Origin: Rutidosis leptorrhynchoides
Lineage: Eukaryota; Streptophyta; Magnoliopsida; Asterales; Asteraceae
NCBI RefSeq assembly: GCF_046630445.1
Contig: NC_092340.1
Coordinates: 361,564,001-361,628,000 of the forward strand
DNA length: 64,000 nucleotides
Direction: 5' to 3'
In this document: piece after piece, positions 33,598 to 47,734 of the stretch
How the letters are laid out: each line of letters begins with the position of its first letter
Position numbering within the stretch: position 1 is the first letter of the stretch
Made by a program: the position numbers and the translations under genes
Notes under the pieces: model-generated
Told to the model about the DNA's origin: nothing
The model's input: the letters and a program-made list of their open reading frames with translations, nothing else
Databases searched by the model: none

Positions 33598-35758
33598 TAA
33601 GTCAAAAGTTACTAAGTCAGTAAATCGTTCCCAAAGGTTTAAAAGTATGTAAATTAGGTCTTAAGTACCATCATCATTCATCATTAAACAAAAAGTGTAA
33701 AGTAAGTTTTAAGTCAAGACTAGGGTTTAAAACAAAGGCTGATTTCGTTCAGTCACCACGACCTCTATACAAACTGAAATAAGGTGAGGCCAGTGGCCAT
33801 GGCTCCGTAAATGAGTCCCCTAGAGGCTGACCAATTTCCAGAGCCAAACATCTTCGTTTGACTGTGGTGACAGTTTAGTGCGAGTAGGTCAGAAATTTCA
33901 GCACAACGTTAAAAGGGTGTAATGACTTTCGGGAGGCCATAGATCCTAAACCGTAACTCGGATTAACACGAGGTCTAAACGGAATCATCTACTCGAACCG
34001 AACTAACTATAAATAAACTTTACAGTAGCCCAGGTAATCTGATCAGTTCCAGAAACAGTAGCTAAAGGTGTTCCGATGGGTTCTTGGTGCTTGATGCTCA
34101 TCACGGTTCTCATCCATGATGCGTATAGCTTCAAGTGTACAACTCGTTGATGGGTTTGCATCATTTTAACCAAGGTTTGACCATCATAACACTTTTGTAA
34201 GTCTAAGATATGTAGCACAACTCACTTAAGAGTTGTATGTAGTTTGATGAACCAAAGTTACATCAAGATCTTAGATCCGACACATACATGAGTTACAAAA
34301 GTAATATTAAGCTACAAACTTGAAAGTAAACTAAATAATCAAGATCTTAAGTTTTAGAACTTAGATCTTAGCTAGATCTTAAAGATCCTAGACTAGAAAG
34401 TCTAGATCTAGTGTTCTTAAGTTAGATCCTAAGTTACAAAACTTGGATCTACACTTTAATGAAACCATAAGTTATGAAACTTAGATTTTCAACTTGAAAA
34501 ATATATGTAAGCTTGTAAGCTCTTATTTACAACAAAATTAGAAGACCATAAGCTATAGAAACTTATATCCAACACAAGTATATGAAGTTATAACTAAAAA
34601 GTTATACTTCCATGTTCTTGAACTTACAAAGTTAACTTTGGTTCAAGAAAAATGAGATCAAGATTAACTAGTAACACTTGACCAAAATAACAACATCACA
34701 AACTTTAAAGTACTTACAAAAGAAAGAAATAAACTAAAGTACAAGTATTATGTTCATGTTTTGTTTCATACTTAGGAAGATTCAAATCAAAGTTTGAATC
34801 TTAGGATTTAAGTCTACAAACATGAACACAAGTATGAATATGAAACTTATGAACTTTAAATCTTGAAAACATTTAAGTGTAGAACCATAAACTAGAAAGT
34901 TTAGATTCCTTGTTCTTGACTTCATCAAATAAAGATGGAAGTAACAAGATTTCATGAAGATACAAGTTAGAAAACTTGATCTTTAACAACAACAAATAAC
35001 TAGTAATTAAACAACAACAAAGAACAAGTGTCAAAACAAACAAATGATGATGATATTGTATGTATATATTTTGGTTTTTAGACAAGAAAAAAAAGAGAAA
35101 AGAAGCCTTGTTACTTACAAGTTAGAGAGAAAAATGAGAGAAAATGAAAGTGTGCAAGTATGTGTGTGTAAATGTGAGAGGATACTAGTAAATAAGTAGT
35201 CAAAAAAAAAATGAAAAAGATCTCCCTCCTCCCCATTGAAGTTCACGGCCAAAGAGGCCAAATGGGGCAAGGTCAAACTCCAACTTTCTAATATGGGGAG
35301 ATGGTGAATGCTTGGAATGGTAATAAAGCTAAAGGGTATGGGAAAATGGTGTAAATGTGTAAGTAACTAGATTCCTCATGATTAATTAATCCTAGATCTT
35401 ACTCTTAATAATTCATTAGCTTAATGTTGGGCTAACTAGTCCATTAAGAAAGTAGGGCGGGCTTCCAAGTCCATATGAAATAATAAAAGCCCAAGTTCAA
35501 GTATATAACAATTAATCCAATGAAGCCCAAGTAATTAACTAGTAACCTTAGTTAATTAAAAATGATTAATAAAATTTAATCATGGATGTAAATAATATCC
35601 GAAATATTATTCGCGAAAACTACGTGTGTCACAAAGACAAGTTGGGACATGCAAAGTCATGTACGGTAACAAGTAAATGTAATAAAATACATTCATTAAA
35701 CACAAGCATTAATAATAAATATTATTAATTAAACGTTGGAAAATTCAGGGTCGTTACA
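33598..35758 (-). repeat. Truncated LTR of another gypsy family
   Basis: The minus strand begins TGTAACGACCCTGAATTTTC at 35758, a characteristic start of plant gypsy LTRs, and runs left without any gene. Its inner end is missing: at 33598 it abuts the broken X internal region, with no CA terminus and no primer site. ORFs inside it (for example 34003-34218, 34873-35085) are not convincing. It is probably a deletion product that also removed part of X. Confidence 0.7.
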
Positions 35759-35838
35759 ACTTTTAGTGGCACTTCTGAGAACACTCTCTGGTGACACTTT
35801 CCGGCGACAATTTTCGATGTATTAAAATTCAGGGTCTT
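35759..35838. other. Unassigned 80 bp between LTR and satellite
   Basis: It contains GGTGACACTTTCCGGCGACA and a TTAAAATTCAGGGTCTT echo of the LTR terminus. It may be older target sequence. Confidence 0.35.
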
Positions 35839-38656
35839 AAAAGTCATGCATACACAAAACTAATAATACGATATAAATTGAAAATGTTCAAAGAGAACAT
35901 TAAAAATGAGTAAAATATATTTTTTCGACATCCTGACGACCTCGAATGTCAAGAAACTTTCCAGGAGTCTTGATGTTAGGGTCGTTTTAGGGTGATATCT
36001 AGAATTTCAGCACAATCTGAAACTAAAGGTTATGCACCGGCAAATATTAGTGATTTAAAAAGCGTGTTTAATGAAGTGACATTAGATTCAAAATTATATG
36101 TGTTATACATAATTACATTGTAAGTGAAATAATAAGCCTTAAAACAATATGTACCATGGTAAGTCATGCATACACAAAAGGATTAATATGAAAGAAATTC
36201 AAAACGGTCAAAATCAAAAAAAGGCAAAATTGAAGGCTTTCTAGGTATCATTTCAAAAAATATTTGGGACAAACCGCCTACGGCAGTTTTCTAACGAATA
36301 GATCCCAAAAAATACACGATTTAAAAAAAATGGTTACTAAATCGGATCTACGAGTAAAAAAGATACGATAGATCTAGCATTTTGGCTAAAGACACAAAAC
36401 ACCAAGCACCACGAACCGTCGGTGGTATATGTGGGTGGTGCGAATTTGCGAGGAAAGATGTCTTTTTCAGAATCTAAACGACCTCGAATAGCAAGCATGT
36501 TCAGAGAGTCTTGCTCGTTCGGCCGTTTTAGGGTGATTTTGAGAATTTCAGCACAATCTAAAACTGAAGGTTATGCGCCGCCAAATGGTACTCCATCTTG
36601 CAGCGCATATTAATGATTTAAATAAGCTGGTTAATGAAGTGACAATAGATTCATAATTATATGCGTTATACTTAATTACATTGCGAGTGAAATAATAGGA
36701 CTTAAAACTATATATACTATGCTAAGTCATGCATACATAAAACTAATAATACGATATAAATTGAAAACGTTCAAAGAGAACATTAAAAATGAGTAAAACG
36801 TCTTTTCTCGGCATCCCGACGACCTCGAATGTCAAGACAGTATCCAGGAGTCTTGATGTTAGGGTCGTTTTAGGGTAGTCTCGAGAATTTCAGCACAATC
36901 TGAAACAAAAGGTTATACGCCGCCAAATGTTACTCTATTTGGTGGCGCATATTAGTGATTTAAAAAGCGTGTTTAATGAAGTGACATTAGATTCTAAATT
37001 ATATGTGTTATACATAATTACATTGTAAGTGAAATAATACGCCTTAAAAGAATATGTACCATGCTAATTCATGCATACACAAAAGGATTAATATAAAAGA
37101 AATTCAAAACGGTCAAAATCGAGAAAAGGAAAAATTGAAGGCTTTAGAGATCTTGTTTTGAAATTTTTTTTACCAACGGATAGATCCCAAAAAAATACAC
37201 GATTGAAAAAAAACGATGACTAAATCGGAGCTACGAGTCAAAAGATACGATAGATCTAACACTTTGGCCAAAGACACAAAACAACAAGCACCACGAACCG
37301 TCGGTGGTGTTTGGTGCGTGGTGCGAATTTGCGAGGAAAGATGTCTTTTTCGGAATCTAGATGACCTCGAATGGCAAGCACGTTCAGAGAGTCTTGCTCG
37401 TTCGGCCGTTTTAGGGTGATCTTGAGAATTTTAGCACAATCTGAAAGTGAAGGTTATGCGCCGCCAAATCGTACTCCATCTGGCGGTGCATATTAATGAT
37501 TTAAAAAAGCGTGTTTCATGAAGAGACATTAGATTCAAAATTATATGCGTTATACATAATTACATTGCAAGTGAAATAATAGGCCTTAAAAATATATATA
37601 CTATACTAAGTCATGCATACACAAAACTAATAATACATTATAGATTGAAAATGTTCAAAGAGAACATTAAAAATGAGTAAATTATATTTGTTCAACATCC
37701 TGACGACCTCGAATGTCAAGACACTATCCAGGAGTCTTGTTGTTAGGGTCGTTTTAGAGTGATCTCGAGAATTTCAGCACAATCTGAAACCGAAGGTTAT
37801 GCGCCGCCAAATGTTACTCCATTTGGCGGCGCATATTAGTGATTTAAAAAGCGTATTTAATGAAGTGACATTAGATTCAAAATTATATGTGTTATACATA
37901 ATTACATTGTAAGTGAAATAATAGGCCTTAGAACAATATGTACCATGCTAAGTCATGCATACACAAAAGGATTAATATGAAAGAAATTAAAAATGGTCAA
38001 AATCGAACAAGGCTAAATTGAAGGCTTTAGAGGTATCGTTTCAAAAAATATTTGTTACTAACTGCCTACGGTAGTTTGGCAATGGATAGATCCCGAAAAA
38101 ATACACATTTTAAGAAAAATGGTGACTAAATCAGAGCTACGTGTCAAAAGATACGATAGATCTAGCACTTTGACCAAAGACACAAAACACCAAGCACCAC
38201 GAACCGTCGGTGGTGTTTAGTGCGTGGTGAAAATTTGCGAGGAAAGATGTCTTTTTCGGAATCTAGACAACCTCGAATGACAAGCACGTTCAAAGAGCCT
38301 TGCTCGTCCGACCGTTTTAGGGTGATCTTGAGAATTTCAGCATAATCTGAAACTGAAGGTTATGCGCCGCCAAATGGTACTCCATCTGGCGGCGCATATT
38401 AATGATTTAAAAAACCGTGTTTCATGAAGTGACATTAGATTCAAAATTATATGCGTTATACATAATTACATTGTGAGTGAAATAATAGGCCTTAAAACTA
38501 TATATACTATGCTAAGTCATGCATATAGAAAACTAATAATACGATATAAATTGAAAACGTTCAAAGATAACATTAAAAAAGAGTAAAATGGCTTTTTTCG
38601 GCATCCTGACAACCTCGAAGGTCAAGACACTATCCAGGAGTCTTAATGTTAGTGTC
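35839..38656 (+). repeat. Satellite array, left part
   Basis: Alternating related half-units A and B form a composite period of about 880-910 bp. A hairpins lie near 36568, 37450 and 38361; B hairpins lie near 36911 and 37797. The first B unit (about 36030) has lost one hairpin arm by deletion. A half-units read CCATCTGG and B half-units CCATTTGG in the right arm. ORFs here recur only because the array does. Confidence 0.9.
38652..38656. other. Left target-site duplication of Athila E2 (GTGTC)
   Basis: GTGTC is repeated exactly at 55529-55533. The satellite B unit continues across the insertion. Confidence 0.92.
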
Positions 38657-39259
38657 TGATAATGCTAAAAATGAACATATATTTCATAGCATTATCCCTC
38701 AAGAAAGACAAGCTTTTAGTTGCAATTGTTCTATTTACAAGTGATATTCGTTTAAATAATAAAAGGTGAAGACAAAAGACAGATTCGACGAATTGAAGAC
38801 GCAAACGACCAAAAAGCTCAAAAGTACAAAATACAATCAAAAAGGTTCAAATTAATGATGAAGAACGTCTAAAAATGACAAGAGTACAAGTTACAAAACG
38901 CAAAGTACACGATATAAAATAGTACGAAAGGACGTTCGAAAATCCGGATCCGGGACATGAGTCAACTCTCAATGCTCGACGCAACGAACCGAAAGTTACA
39001 AATTAATTATGTATATAAATATAATATAATATATAATTAATTATATAAATTATATATTTATATTATATTTATATTATTAAAATCCGTCGGCAAGTAAAGA
39101 TCCAAATTGGAGTGAGCTGGAAATTCAAACTCCGCGACTCGCGAAGATTGAAGGGGAAATTGACCGCGACTCGCGGAGTACTCAAATCCAAATCTGCCTA
39201 TAAAAGGCAACGCATTTTGATCGTTTTAAATATCCTAATTCTATCTATCTCTCAAAAAC

Positions 39260-39308
<49 letters not shown>

Positions 39309-40669
39309 AATTTTAATTTTAAATCCTAATAATAAGGGTATGTTAGCGAATGTTGTATGGGTGTAAGTCGAAATTCTGTCCGTGTAACGCTACGCTATTT
39401 TTAATCATTGTAAGTTATGTTCAACCTTTTTAATTTAATGTCTCGTAGTTAAGTTATTATTATGCTTATTTAAGCCGAAGTAATCATGATGTTGGGCTAA
39501 TTACTAAAATTGGGTAATTGGGCTTTGTACCATAATTGGGGTTTGGACAAAAACGACACTTGTGGAAATTAGACTATGGGCTATTAATGGGCTTTATATT
39601 TGTTTAACTAAATGATAGTTTGTTAATTTTAATATAAAGATTTACAATTGGACGTCCCTATAAATAACCGTATACACTCGATCGGACACGATGGGCGGGA
39701 TATTTATATGTACGAATAATCGTTCATTTAACCGGACACGGGAATGGATTAATAGTCTATAGATTTATTAAAACAAGGGTAAAATTATGTACAAGGACAC
39801 TTGGCTTAATTGTTAACAAAGTATTAAAACCTTGGGTTACACGTAGTCGATAACCTGGTGTAATTATTAAACAAAGTATTAAAACCTTGTTACAGTTTAA
39901 GTCCCCAATTAGTTGGAATATTTGACTTCGGGTATAAGAATAATTTGATGAGGACACTCACACTTTATATTTATGACTGATGGACTGTTATGGACAAAAA
40001 CCAGACGGACATATTAAATAATCCAGGACAAAGGACAATTAACCCATGGGCATAAAACTAAAATCAACACGTCAAACATCATGATTACGGAAGTTTAAAT
40101 AAGCATAATTCTTTTATTTCATATTTAATTTCCTTTATTTTATATTTAATTGCACTTTTAATTATCGCACTTTTATTTATTGTTATTGTATTTAATTGCA
40201 CTTTTAATTAATTGTACTTTTTAATTATCGCAAGTTTATTTTATCGCACTTTTATTTATCGCAATTTCATTATCGTTATTTACTTTACGCTTTAAATTAA
40301 GTTATATTTATTTTTAATATTTTACATTAGGTTTTAACTGCGACTAAGTTTTAAAATCGACAAACCGGTCATTAAACGGTAAAAACCCCCCTTTATAATA
40401 ATAATATTACTTATATATATTTTTGTATTTTTATAAAATAAAACTAATATAGTGTTAAGCTTTGTTTAAAGATTTTCCCTGTGGAACGAACCGGACTTAC
40501 TAAAAACTACACTACTGTACGATTAGGTACACTGCCTATAAGTGTTGTAGCAAGGTTTAAGTATATCCATTCTATAAATAAATAAATATCTTGTGTAAAA
40601 TTGTATCGTATTTAATAGTTTTTTCGTTGTAAAAATAAAGCTATTTCATATACACCTCGCATAACATCA
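38657..40669 (+). repeat. 5' LTR of Athila E2 (2013 bp)
   Basis: It runs from TGATAATGCT to CGCATAACATCA. It contains the palindrome pair and TATA box at 39130-39205 and (TA)n at 39261-39299. It has no coding capacity. Confidence 0.93.
39130..39205 (+). promoter_or_regulatory. Palindrome pair and TATA box in E2 5' LTR
   Basis: CTCCGCGACTCGCGAAG (39130-39146) and ACCGCGACTCGCGGAGT (39163-39179) are followed 20 bp later by TATAAAA (39199-39205). The gap equals that in element X although the sequences are unrelated. This is the presumed promoter of E2. Confidence 0.6.
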
Positions 40670-40677
40670 AGTATTTT

Positions 40678-40695
40678 TGACGCCGCTGCCGGGGA
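40678..40695 (+). promoter_or_regulatory. Primer-binding site of E2 (tRNA-Asp type, one mismatch)
   Basis: TGACGCCGCTGCCGGGGA lies 8 bases after the LTR end. E1 has TGGCGCC, so the third base has mutated G to A. Confidence 0.85.
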
Positions 40696-42142
40696 ACGCC
40701 GAAGCGAAACGCCACACTCATAAAAAAAACAAGTTTTATTAAGTTATAATTAGTTTTTGTAAAATATATACTTTTTAAATATTAAAAAATATAAAAAATT
40801 TAAAACCGGAAAAAAATATATATAAATTTATTTTTAAGATTTTTATTTATAAAATTATAAAGTATTCTTATTTCTATTTTAGTTTTTAAATATAAGTTTT
40901 ATTTATTTAATATAAATATTTTATATTATTATTAAAATAGAAAAATAAAAATATATATATGTTATATATATATATATATAAATATTAAAAACGAAACCTG
41001 TCAAACGAAACCACCTAATCTGAAATTTCATACCCCGCGACTCGCGGAGTTTGTGGAACCGCGACTCGCGGAGCCGCCCTGTCTGACACGACCAGAACCT
41101 TAATCTTGCATTAATTACGGAGATTTAATTATTATTATTAATTAATTAGTATTTAGGGTTAATTAATTTATTATTTAGTTTAAGTTTTAATTAATTTGTA
41201 ATAATTAATTTTAATTAGTTTTATTTATATATATAAAAGTAATAGTTTTATAAAATAAATAATATAAAAATAATATTTTTATAAAAAATTGTACTTTTTA
41301 CAACTTTTAGTATATTTTTATATTTTGTCCCTTTTTATTTGTTTTTAGCGTAATTTTTGTAATTTTTCGTTCGTATTTAGTTTTAAGATATAGTTTTTGC
41401 CATAGTTATTTTTATTTCTAGATTTTTAGACTTTGCCGTAAAATTCCTTAAGAGCTTTCTCTTTAGACTAAGATTTAGGTGCTTTAGAAATTTGCGACGC
41501 CTATCTAAGTTTTAGTATTTTTTTAAGTTATTGCCATTTGGGATATAGTTTTACTTGTAAGCTTTAATATTTTTAGACGCAACTTTTAATTCTTAGTTTT
41601 TAGTTCTTTTTTAAGTTTCAACGCGCTACTTTCTTATTTTTATTTTTTGACGCCTTTTACCTATGTATCAATTATCACTCCAATTAGTAATCTCAATTTG
41701 CAATTTTAATTTTAAGTTAGTGATAATAATAAGGTTGGGATAGTCGAGTGTTTTAAAGTTTTATAAGTCGCTCTTTTTCTTTCTTATTTCTCCAATTTTA
41801 ATACAGACGCGCTCTTTTTCTTTCTTATTTCTCGCAATTCTAGTTTTAGGACTTAGAATTTTCTCTATTTCTTATCTAATATTTCTTTAAATTACGAAAA
41901 TTTATTTTAAGTGGTAAAATTGATAGATATCAAAATTTTCTGGTTCGTAGTAATAGTTGGATTTGTATGTGGACCGGGTTATTGGAGCCAAACAGTACTC
42001 AATTATATTGAGACCAAACGAATCCTGCCCCTCTGCTGCATCTTTTGGCTATTTGAAACGTGGGCAAAATCAGAAAAGTCTATTAATTGAATAACTTATA
42101 TAATTTTTCTTTCCTTTTAAAAACTAATAGGATATTCAGTGA
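40696..42142 (+). other. Leader of Athila E2
   Basis: This is an untranslated 1.45 kb. It has a palindrome pair at about 41034-41050 and 41058-41074, then T-rich blocks with repeated GACGC(C/G) words (41488, 41574, 41617, 41648, 41800). No ORF is seen before the gag start. Confidence 0.65.
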
Positions 42143-45100
42143 ATGCACCGAGCAAGACGTTCACCTCCTTTTGTACGTTCACCACCTGTAACCAGATCAA
42201 GACATCTAGCAAATATTGTCGCCGTTGGTTTTTCTTTAGAATCGTCATCCAGTCGACCAAGTACTCCAATTCAAATTTCCGATAATCCATTTTTTGAACC
42301 CGACCTCACAATTGAGAATCCGGAGAATATTCAGGGACGATTCATAGATCCTGAACCATTAATCTTTCCTCCGGAACCACCAATCATTCAAACAGAGATT
42401 GTTGAGGAACGAACCATTAAATCAGAATCCTCTAGTGATTCAGATTCAACAAATTCAATCATGGAAAATCTGGAACCTTTAAGTATGGAAGACCGAATGA
42501 GAGCTAAACGCACTGGCCAAGGTCACGCAATTACTCATCCTGACATTAATGCGCCAGATTATGAAATCAAAGGACAAATTCTACATATGGTGACTAATCA
42601 ATGCCAATTTAGTGGTGCGCCGAAGGAAGATCCAAATGAACATCTTCGTACCTTTAATAGGATCTGTACTTTATTTAAAATAAGAGAAGTTGAATATGAA
42701 CAGATATATCTCATGTTATTTCCCTGGACTTTAAAGGGAGAAGCCAAAGATTGGTTGAAATCGTTACCAGAAGGGGCGATTGATACATGGGATGTTTTAG
42801 TTGAAAAATTTCTTAAACAATTCTTTCCGGCATCTAAAGCCGTAAGACTTCAAAGAGAAATTGTTACATTCACACAGAAACCAAATGAAACTCTATATGA
42901 GGCATGGACCAGATTTGAAAAGTTATTGAGAGGATGTCCGCAACATGGTTTAGACACTTGTCAAATAGTACAAATATTCTACCAAGGATGCGACATCACT
43001 ACAAGAAAAGACATCGATATAGCAGCTGGTGGTTCTATTATGAAGAAAACCGAAACTGATGCTTACAAAATTATTGATAACACTGCTTCCCACTCACATG
43101 AGTGGCACCAAGAAAAAGATATCGTTAGATCATCTAAAGCAGCTAGAGCCGATTCTAGCCATGACTTAGATTCCATTTCTGCAAAGACAGATGCTGTCGA
43201 GAGATGAATGGAAAAGATGACTAAGGATATACACTCAATACGAATTAGTTGTGAGCAGTGTGGAGGACCACATTTGACAAAAGATTGTCTCAGTATTGAA
43301 CTAACAATGGAACAAAGAGAGAATATTTCATACATAAACGAAAGGCCTGGAAATAATTATCAGAATAATTATCAACAGCCAAGACCAATTTACAATCAAA
43401 ACCAGAATTATAACCGAAATGTTCCATACAACAACCAAGAAGGTCCTAGTAATCAACAAGTATCCAACAATACTTACAACCAGCAAAGACCTAATTTTCA
43501 AAACAAACCACCACAAACCGATGATAAAAAGCCGAATTTAGAAGATATGATGACGAAGCTGGTTGAAACTCAAACGCAGTTTTTCACATCTCAGAAACAA
43601 ACCAATGAACAAAATGCTCAAGCATTTAGAAATCAACAAGCTTCTATTCAAAATCTAGAACAAGAAGTAAGTAACCTAGCAAGGTTGATAGGTGAAAGAA
43701 AACCGGGAAGTTTACCTAGTGATACAAATGCTAACCCCCGGAATGAAACAGCTAAAGCCATTACCACAAGAAGTGGTACAACACTTAAACCACCTGAAAT
43801 ACCTGTAATTTCTAATGAAGCTATTCCTACTCCACAAGAACCAAAACCTGAACAAGGAGAACCGGTAGTTGAAAAGGTTAATGAAGATAACACAGTTAAG
43901 GCTAAACCTTATGTTAAACCATACCAACCACCACTTCCCTATCCGAGTAAAATGAAAAAAGAGAGACTTGAAGCTGAGCAATCCAAATTCTTGGATATGC
44001 TTAAACAGATAAATGTAAATCTTCCTTTCATTGATGTGATTTCAGGAATGCCTAGATATGCTAAATTTCTGAAAGATCTAATCTCGAATAGAAAGAAAAT
44101 GGAAGAACTCTCGGCTGTTACTATGAATGCTAATTGTTCAGCAGTGCTGTTGAATAAGATACCAGAAAAATTATCTGATCCAGGAAGTTTCACAATTCCA
44201 TGTTTTCTGGGTAGTCTTAGTTCAATAGAAGCATTGGCAGACTTAGGTGCTAGTATAAATTTAATGCCGTATTCACTATACGCTAAACTAGACCTTGGAG
44301 AATTGAAACTAACAAGAATAAGCATACAACTAGCCGATCGATCAATAAAATATCTTAGAGGGATAATGGAGAACATGCTAGTTAAAGTTGGTACTTTAGT
44401 ATTTCCAGTAGATTTTGTTGTTCTGGACATGGAAGAAGATTCTCAAGTTCCTCTCATATTAGGAAGACCATTCTTAAATACGGCTAAAGCAATGATAGAC
44501 GTGTTCGGTAAGAAACTGACCCTAAGTATAGAGGACGAGAGTGTTACCTTTTCAGTTGATAGAGCTATACAACAACCACAATCTGCAGATGATACATGTT
44601 ATTATATTCAAACTATAGATTCACATGCAGAATTGTTAGAAGAATTTCTAGAATTACAAGGAACAGGAGAATGTTCTTTAGGAGAAGGAACTGAACCAAT
44701 TGATGAAACTGAAATGTTAGCTACACTAATAGCTAATGGATATGAACCAACAACAGAAGAAATTCAAATGCTAATAGAAGAAGACAGATATCGATATAAA
44801 TCATCAATAGAAGAACCTCCGACATTAGAGTTAAAGCCACTTCCAAATCATTTGGAATACGCTTATTTACATGGTGAATCTGAATTACCTGTAATAATAT
44901 CGTCTTCTCTTACTGAAAATGAGAAATCACAACTCATTTCTGTGTTAAAAGCTCATAAACCAGCTATTGCATGGAAAATTCATGATATTAAAGGAATAAG
45001 TCCTTCGTATTGCACACATAAAATCCTTATGGAAGAAGGTCATAAAACGTATGTGCAACGCCAACGAAGACTAAATCCTAATATGCAAGATGTTGTTAAG

Positions 45101-47734
45101 AAAGAAATTATTAAACTGCTAGATGCAGGTTTAATTTATCCAATTTCTGATAGTCCATGGGTAAGCCCAGTTCAATGCGTGCCTAAGAAGGGTGGCATGA
45201 CTGTCATTACAAATGAGAAAAATGAGTTTATTCCTACTAGGACAGTAACAAGATGGCGTGTTTGTATTGATTATAGAAAATTAAATGACGCCACCAGAAA
45301 AGATCACTTTCCCTTACCTTTCATTGATCAAATGTTGGAAAGATTAGCCGGAAATAGTTACTATTGTTTTCTTGATGGATTTTCCGGATATTTTCAAATT
45401 CCAATAGCACCCGAGGACCAAGAGAAAACCACATTCACGTGCCCTTATGGTACTTTTGCTTACAAACGCATGCCATTTGGACTTTGCAACGCCCCTGCAA
45501 CCTTTCAAAGGTGCATGATGGCGATTTTTCACGACATGATAGAAGAATGCATGGAAGTTTTCATGGATGACTTTTCAGTTTTCGGTGATACATTTGAAAC
45601 ATGTCTAGCTAATCTTGAACGAATGATTATTAGATGCGAACAATCAAATCTAGTTCTTAATTGGGAGAAATGCCATTTCATGGTTAAAGAAGGCATCGTT
45701 CTTGGTCATAAATTTTCAAAGGAAGGAATTGAAGTGGATAGAGCTAAAGTAGATGTAATTGCTAAACTTCTACATCCCACCAATGTTAGAGGAGTTAGGA
45801 GTTTTCTAGGGCATGCCGGTTTTTACCGACGTTTCATAAAAGATTTCTCTAAAATTGCCACTCCTATGAATAACCTCCTAGAAAAGGATGCTCCATTCAT
45901 CTTTTTAGATGAATGCATCAAATCTTTTAATATTCTTAAAGAGAAACTCACTAATACGCTGATCATGATAACACCAAATTGGAATCTACCGTTTGAACTA
46001 ATGTGCGATGCAAGTGATTTTGCAATGGGAGCTGTTTTAGGACAAAGGATTGAAAAACGATTTCAACCTATATATTATGCTAGTAAGACGTTACAAGGAG
46101 CACAAACAAATTACACAACTACTGAAAAAGAACTCCTTGCTACTGTCTTTGCTTTTGACAAATTTCGATCATATCTCGTTCTAGCTAAAACGGTGGTCTA
46201 TACCGACCATTCTGCTCTTAGATACCTATTTTCGAAACAAGATGCCAAACCAAGATTAATCCGTTGGATCTTACTCTTACAAGAGTTTGATATTGAAATC
46301 CGAGATAAAAAAGGAGCAGAAAATCTCGCAGTCGATCATCTTTCTCGTCTTGAAAATCTTGAATTAGAAGTTCTAAATGAATCGGCCATACAAGATAACT
46401 TTCCTGATGAATATCTATTGAAGATAGATTATAATGAAATTCCATGGTTTGTAGACTATGCAAACTACTTAGTATGTGGATTCCTTGAAAAAGGATTATC
46501 GTACCAAAAACGAAAGAAATTCTTCAGTGATATAAAACACTATTTCTGGGAAGATCCACATTTGTTTAAAAGTTATCCCGATGGAATAATACGCCGATGT
46601 GTATTCGGAGATGAAGCTAGTAAAATTTTAAACCATTGTCACACAGGACCAACAGGAGGGCATTATGGGCCTCAACTCACAGCAAGAAAAGTTTATGATG
46701 CTGGATTCTATTGGCCTACAATTTACAAAGACGCACACCTTCTTTGCAAATCCTGTGATGCTTGTCAAAGGGCCGGAAAAATAAGTCAACGTGATGAAAT
46801 GCCACAAAATGTCATTCAAGTATGTGAAGTATTTGACATTTGGGGTATTGACTTTATGGGTCCATTTCCAAAATCTCATAATAATCTATATATTCTCATA
46901 GCCATTGATTATGTATCTAAATGGGCGGAAGCACAAGCTCTCCCAACTAACGATGCACGAGTTGTAGTCAACTTTTTAAAACGTCTTTTTGCAAGGTTTG
47001 GAACACCGAATGCTTTAATAAGTGATCGGGGTACTCATTTCTGTAATAATCAACTTGAGAAAGTTCTTAAAAGATATGGAGTAACTCATAAAATCTCCAC
47101 AGCTTATCATCCACAGATGAGTGGACAAGTTGAAAATACCAACCGAGCTTTAAAACGTATTCTAGAAAAAACCGTAGGATCAAATCCGAAGGAATGGTCC
47201 ATTAAATTGGAGGATGCACTCTGGGCTTTTAGAACAGCCTACAAAACTCCAATTGGAACCACACCTTTCAGACTCGTTTACGGAAAAGCATGTCATCTTC
47301 CAGTAGAAATTGAACACAAAGCATTTTGGGCTTTGAAGACATGTAATCTTGATTTACATGAAGCTGGACGTCTACGGTTAAGTCAACTAAACGAATTAGA
47401 AGAATTAAGACAAGAAGCATACGAAAATTCGTTAATCTATAAGGAAAGAACGAAGAAATGGCATGATAAAAGAATCAGAAGTTCAAAAGAATTTAAAGAA
47501 GGAGACAGAGTTCTTCTTTTCAATTCACGATTCTAGCTATTTCCTGGAAAATTGAAATCAAGATGGTCTGGACCATTCATAGTCAAAAGAGTTTTCCCAT
47601 ACGGAATGATAGAATTAATAAATTCAAATAGGATTAAATTTAAGGTTAATGGTCACAGAGTTAAACACTACATAGATAGTCCGATGGAAGTCGACAACGA
47701 AGTTAATCACAATTTCAATACCACAGCTAACTAA
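42143..47734 (+). pseudogene. gag-pol: gag-pol of Athila E2, near-intact with two nonsense codons
   Basis: One frame of 1864 codons, including stop codons, is interrupted by TGA at 43205-43207 (CGA in E1) and TAG at 47534-47536 (AAG in E1). Residues are counted from 42143. The gag core is about 165-285. A knuckle [13 protein letters not shown] begins near 370. The protease DLGAS has Asp 700, with Leu in place of the usual Ser/Thr, as commonly seen in Athila. Reverse transcriptase FMDD lies at 1140-1143. RNase H has Asp 1289 in CDASDF. Integrase has the HHCC zinc domain near 1498-1545 and Asp 1570, Asp 1628 and Glu 1664, with 35 residues between the last two. A GPF module follows. The products copy and integrate the element. 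No frameshift was found. Confidence 0.95.

Noticed and set aside
36422..36613. Recurring ORFs in the satellite (also 37216, 58000, 59718)
   Set aside because: They recur because the satellite repeats. Their frames shift between units and no codon bias or motif is seen.
38361..38400. Satellite hairpins as CRISPR repeats
   Set aside because: Spacing of hundreds of bases, related sequence between hairpins and a eukaryotic context exclude a CRISPR array.
38361..38400. Satellite hairpins as Helitron 3' ends
   Set aside because: No CTRR terminus follows at the proper distance and no TC 5' end was found.
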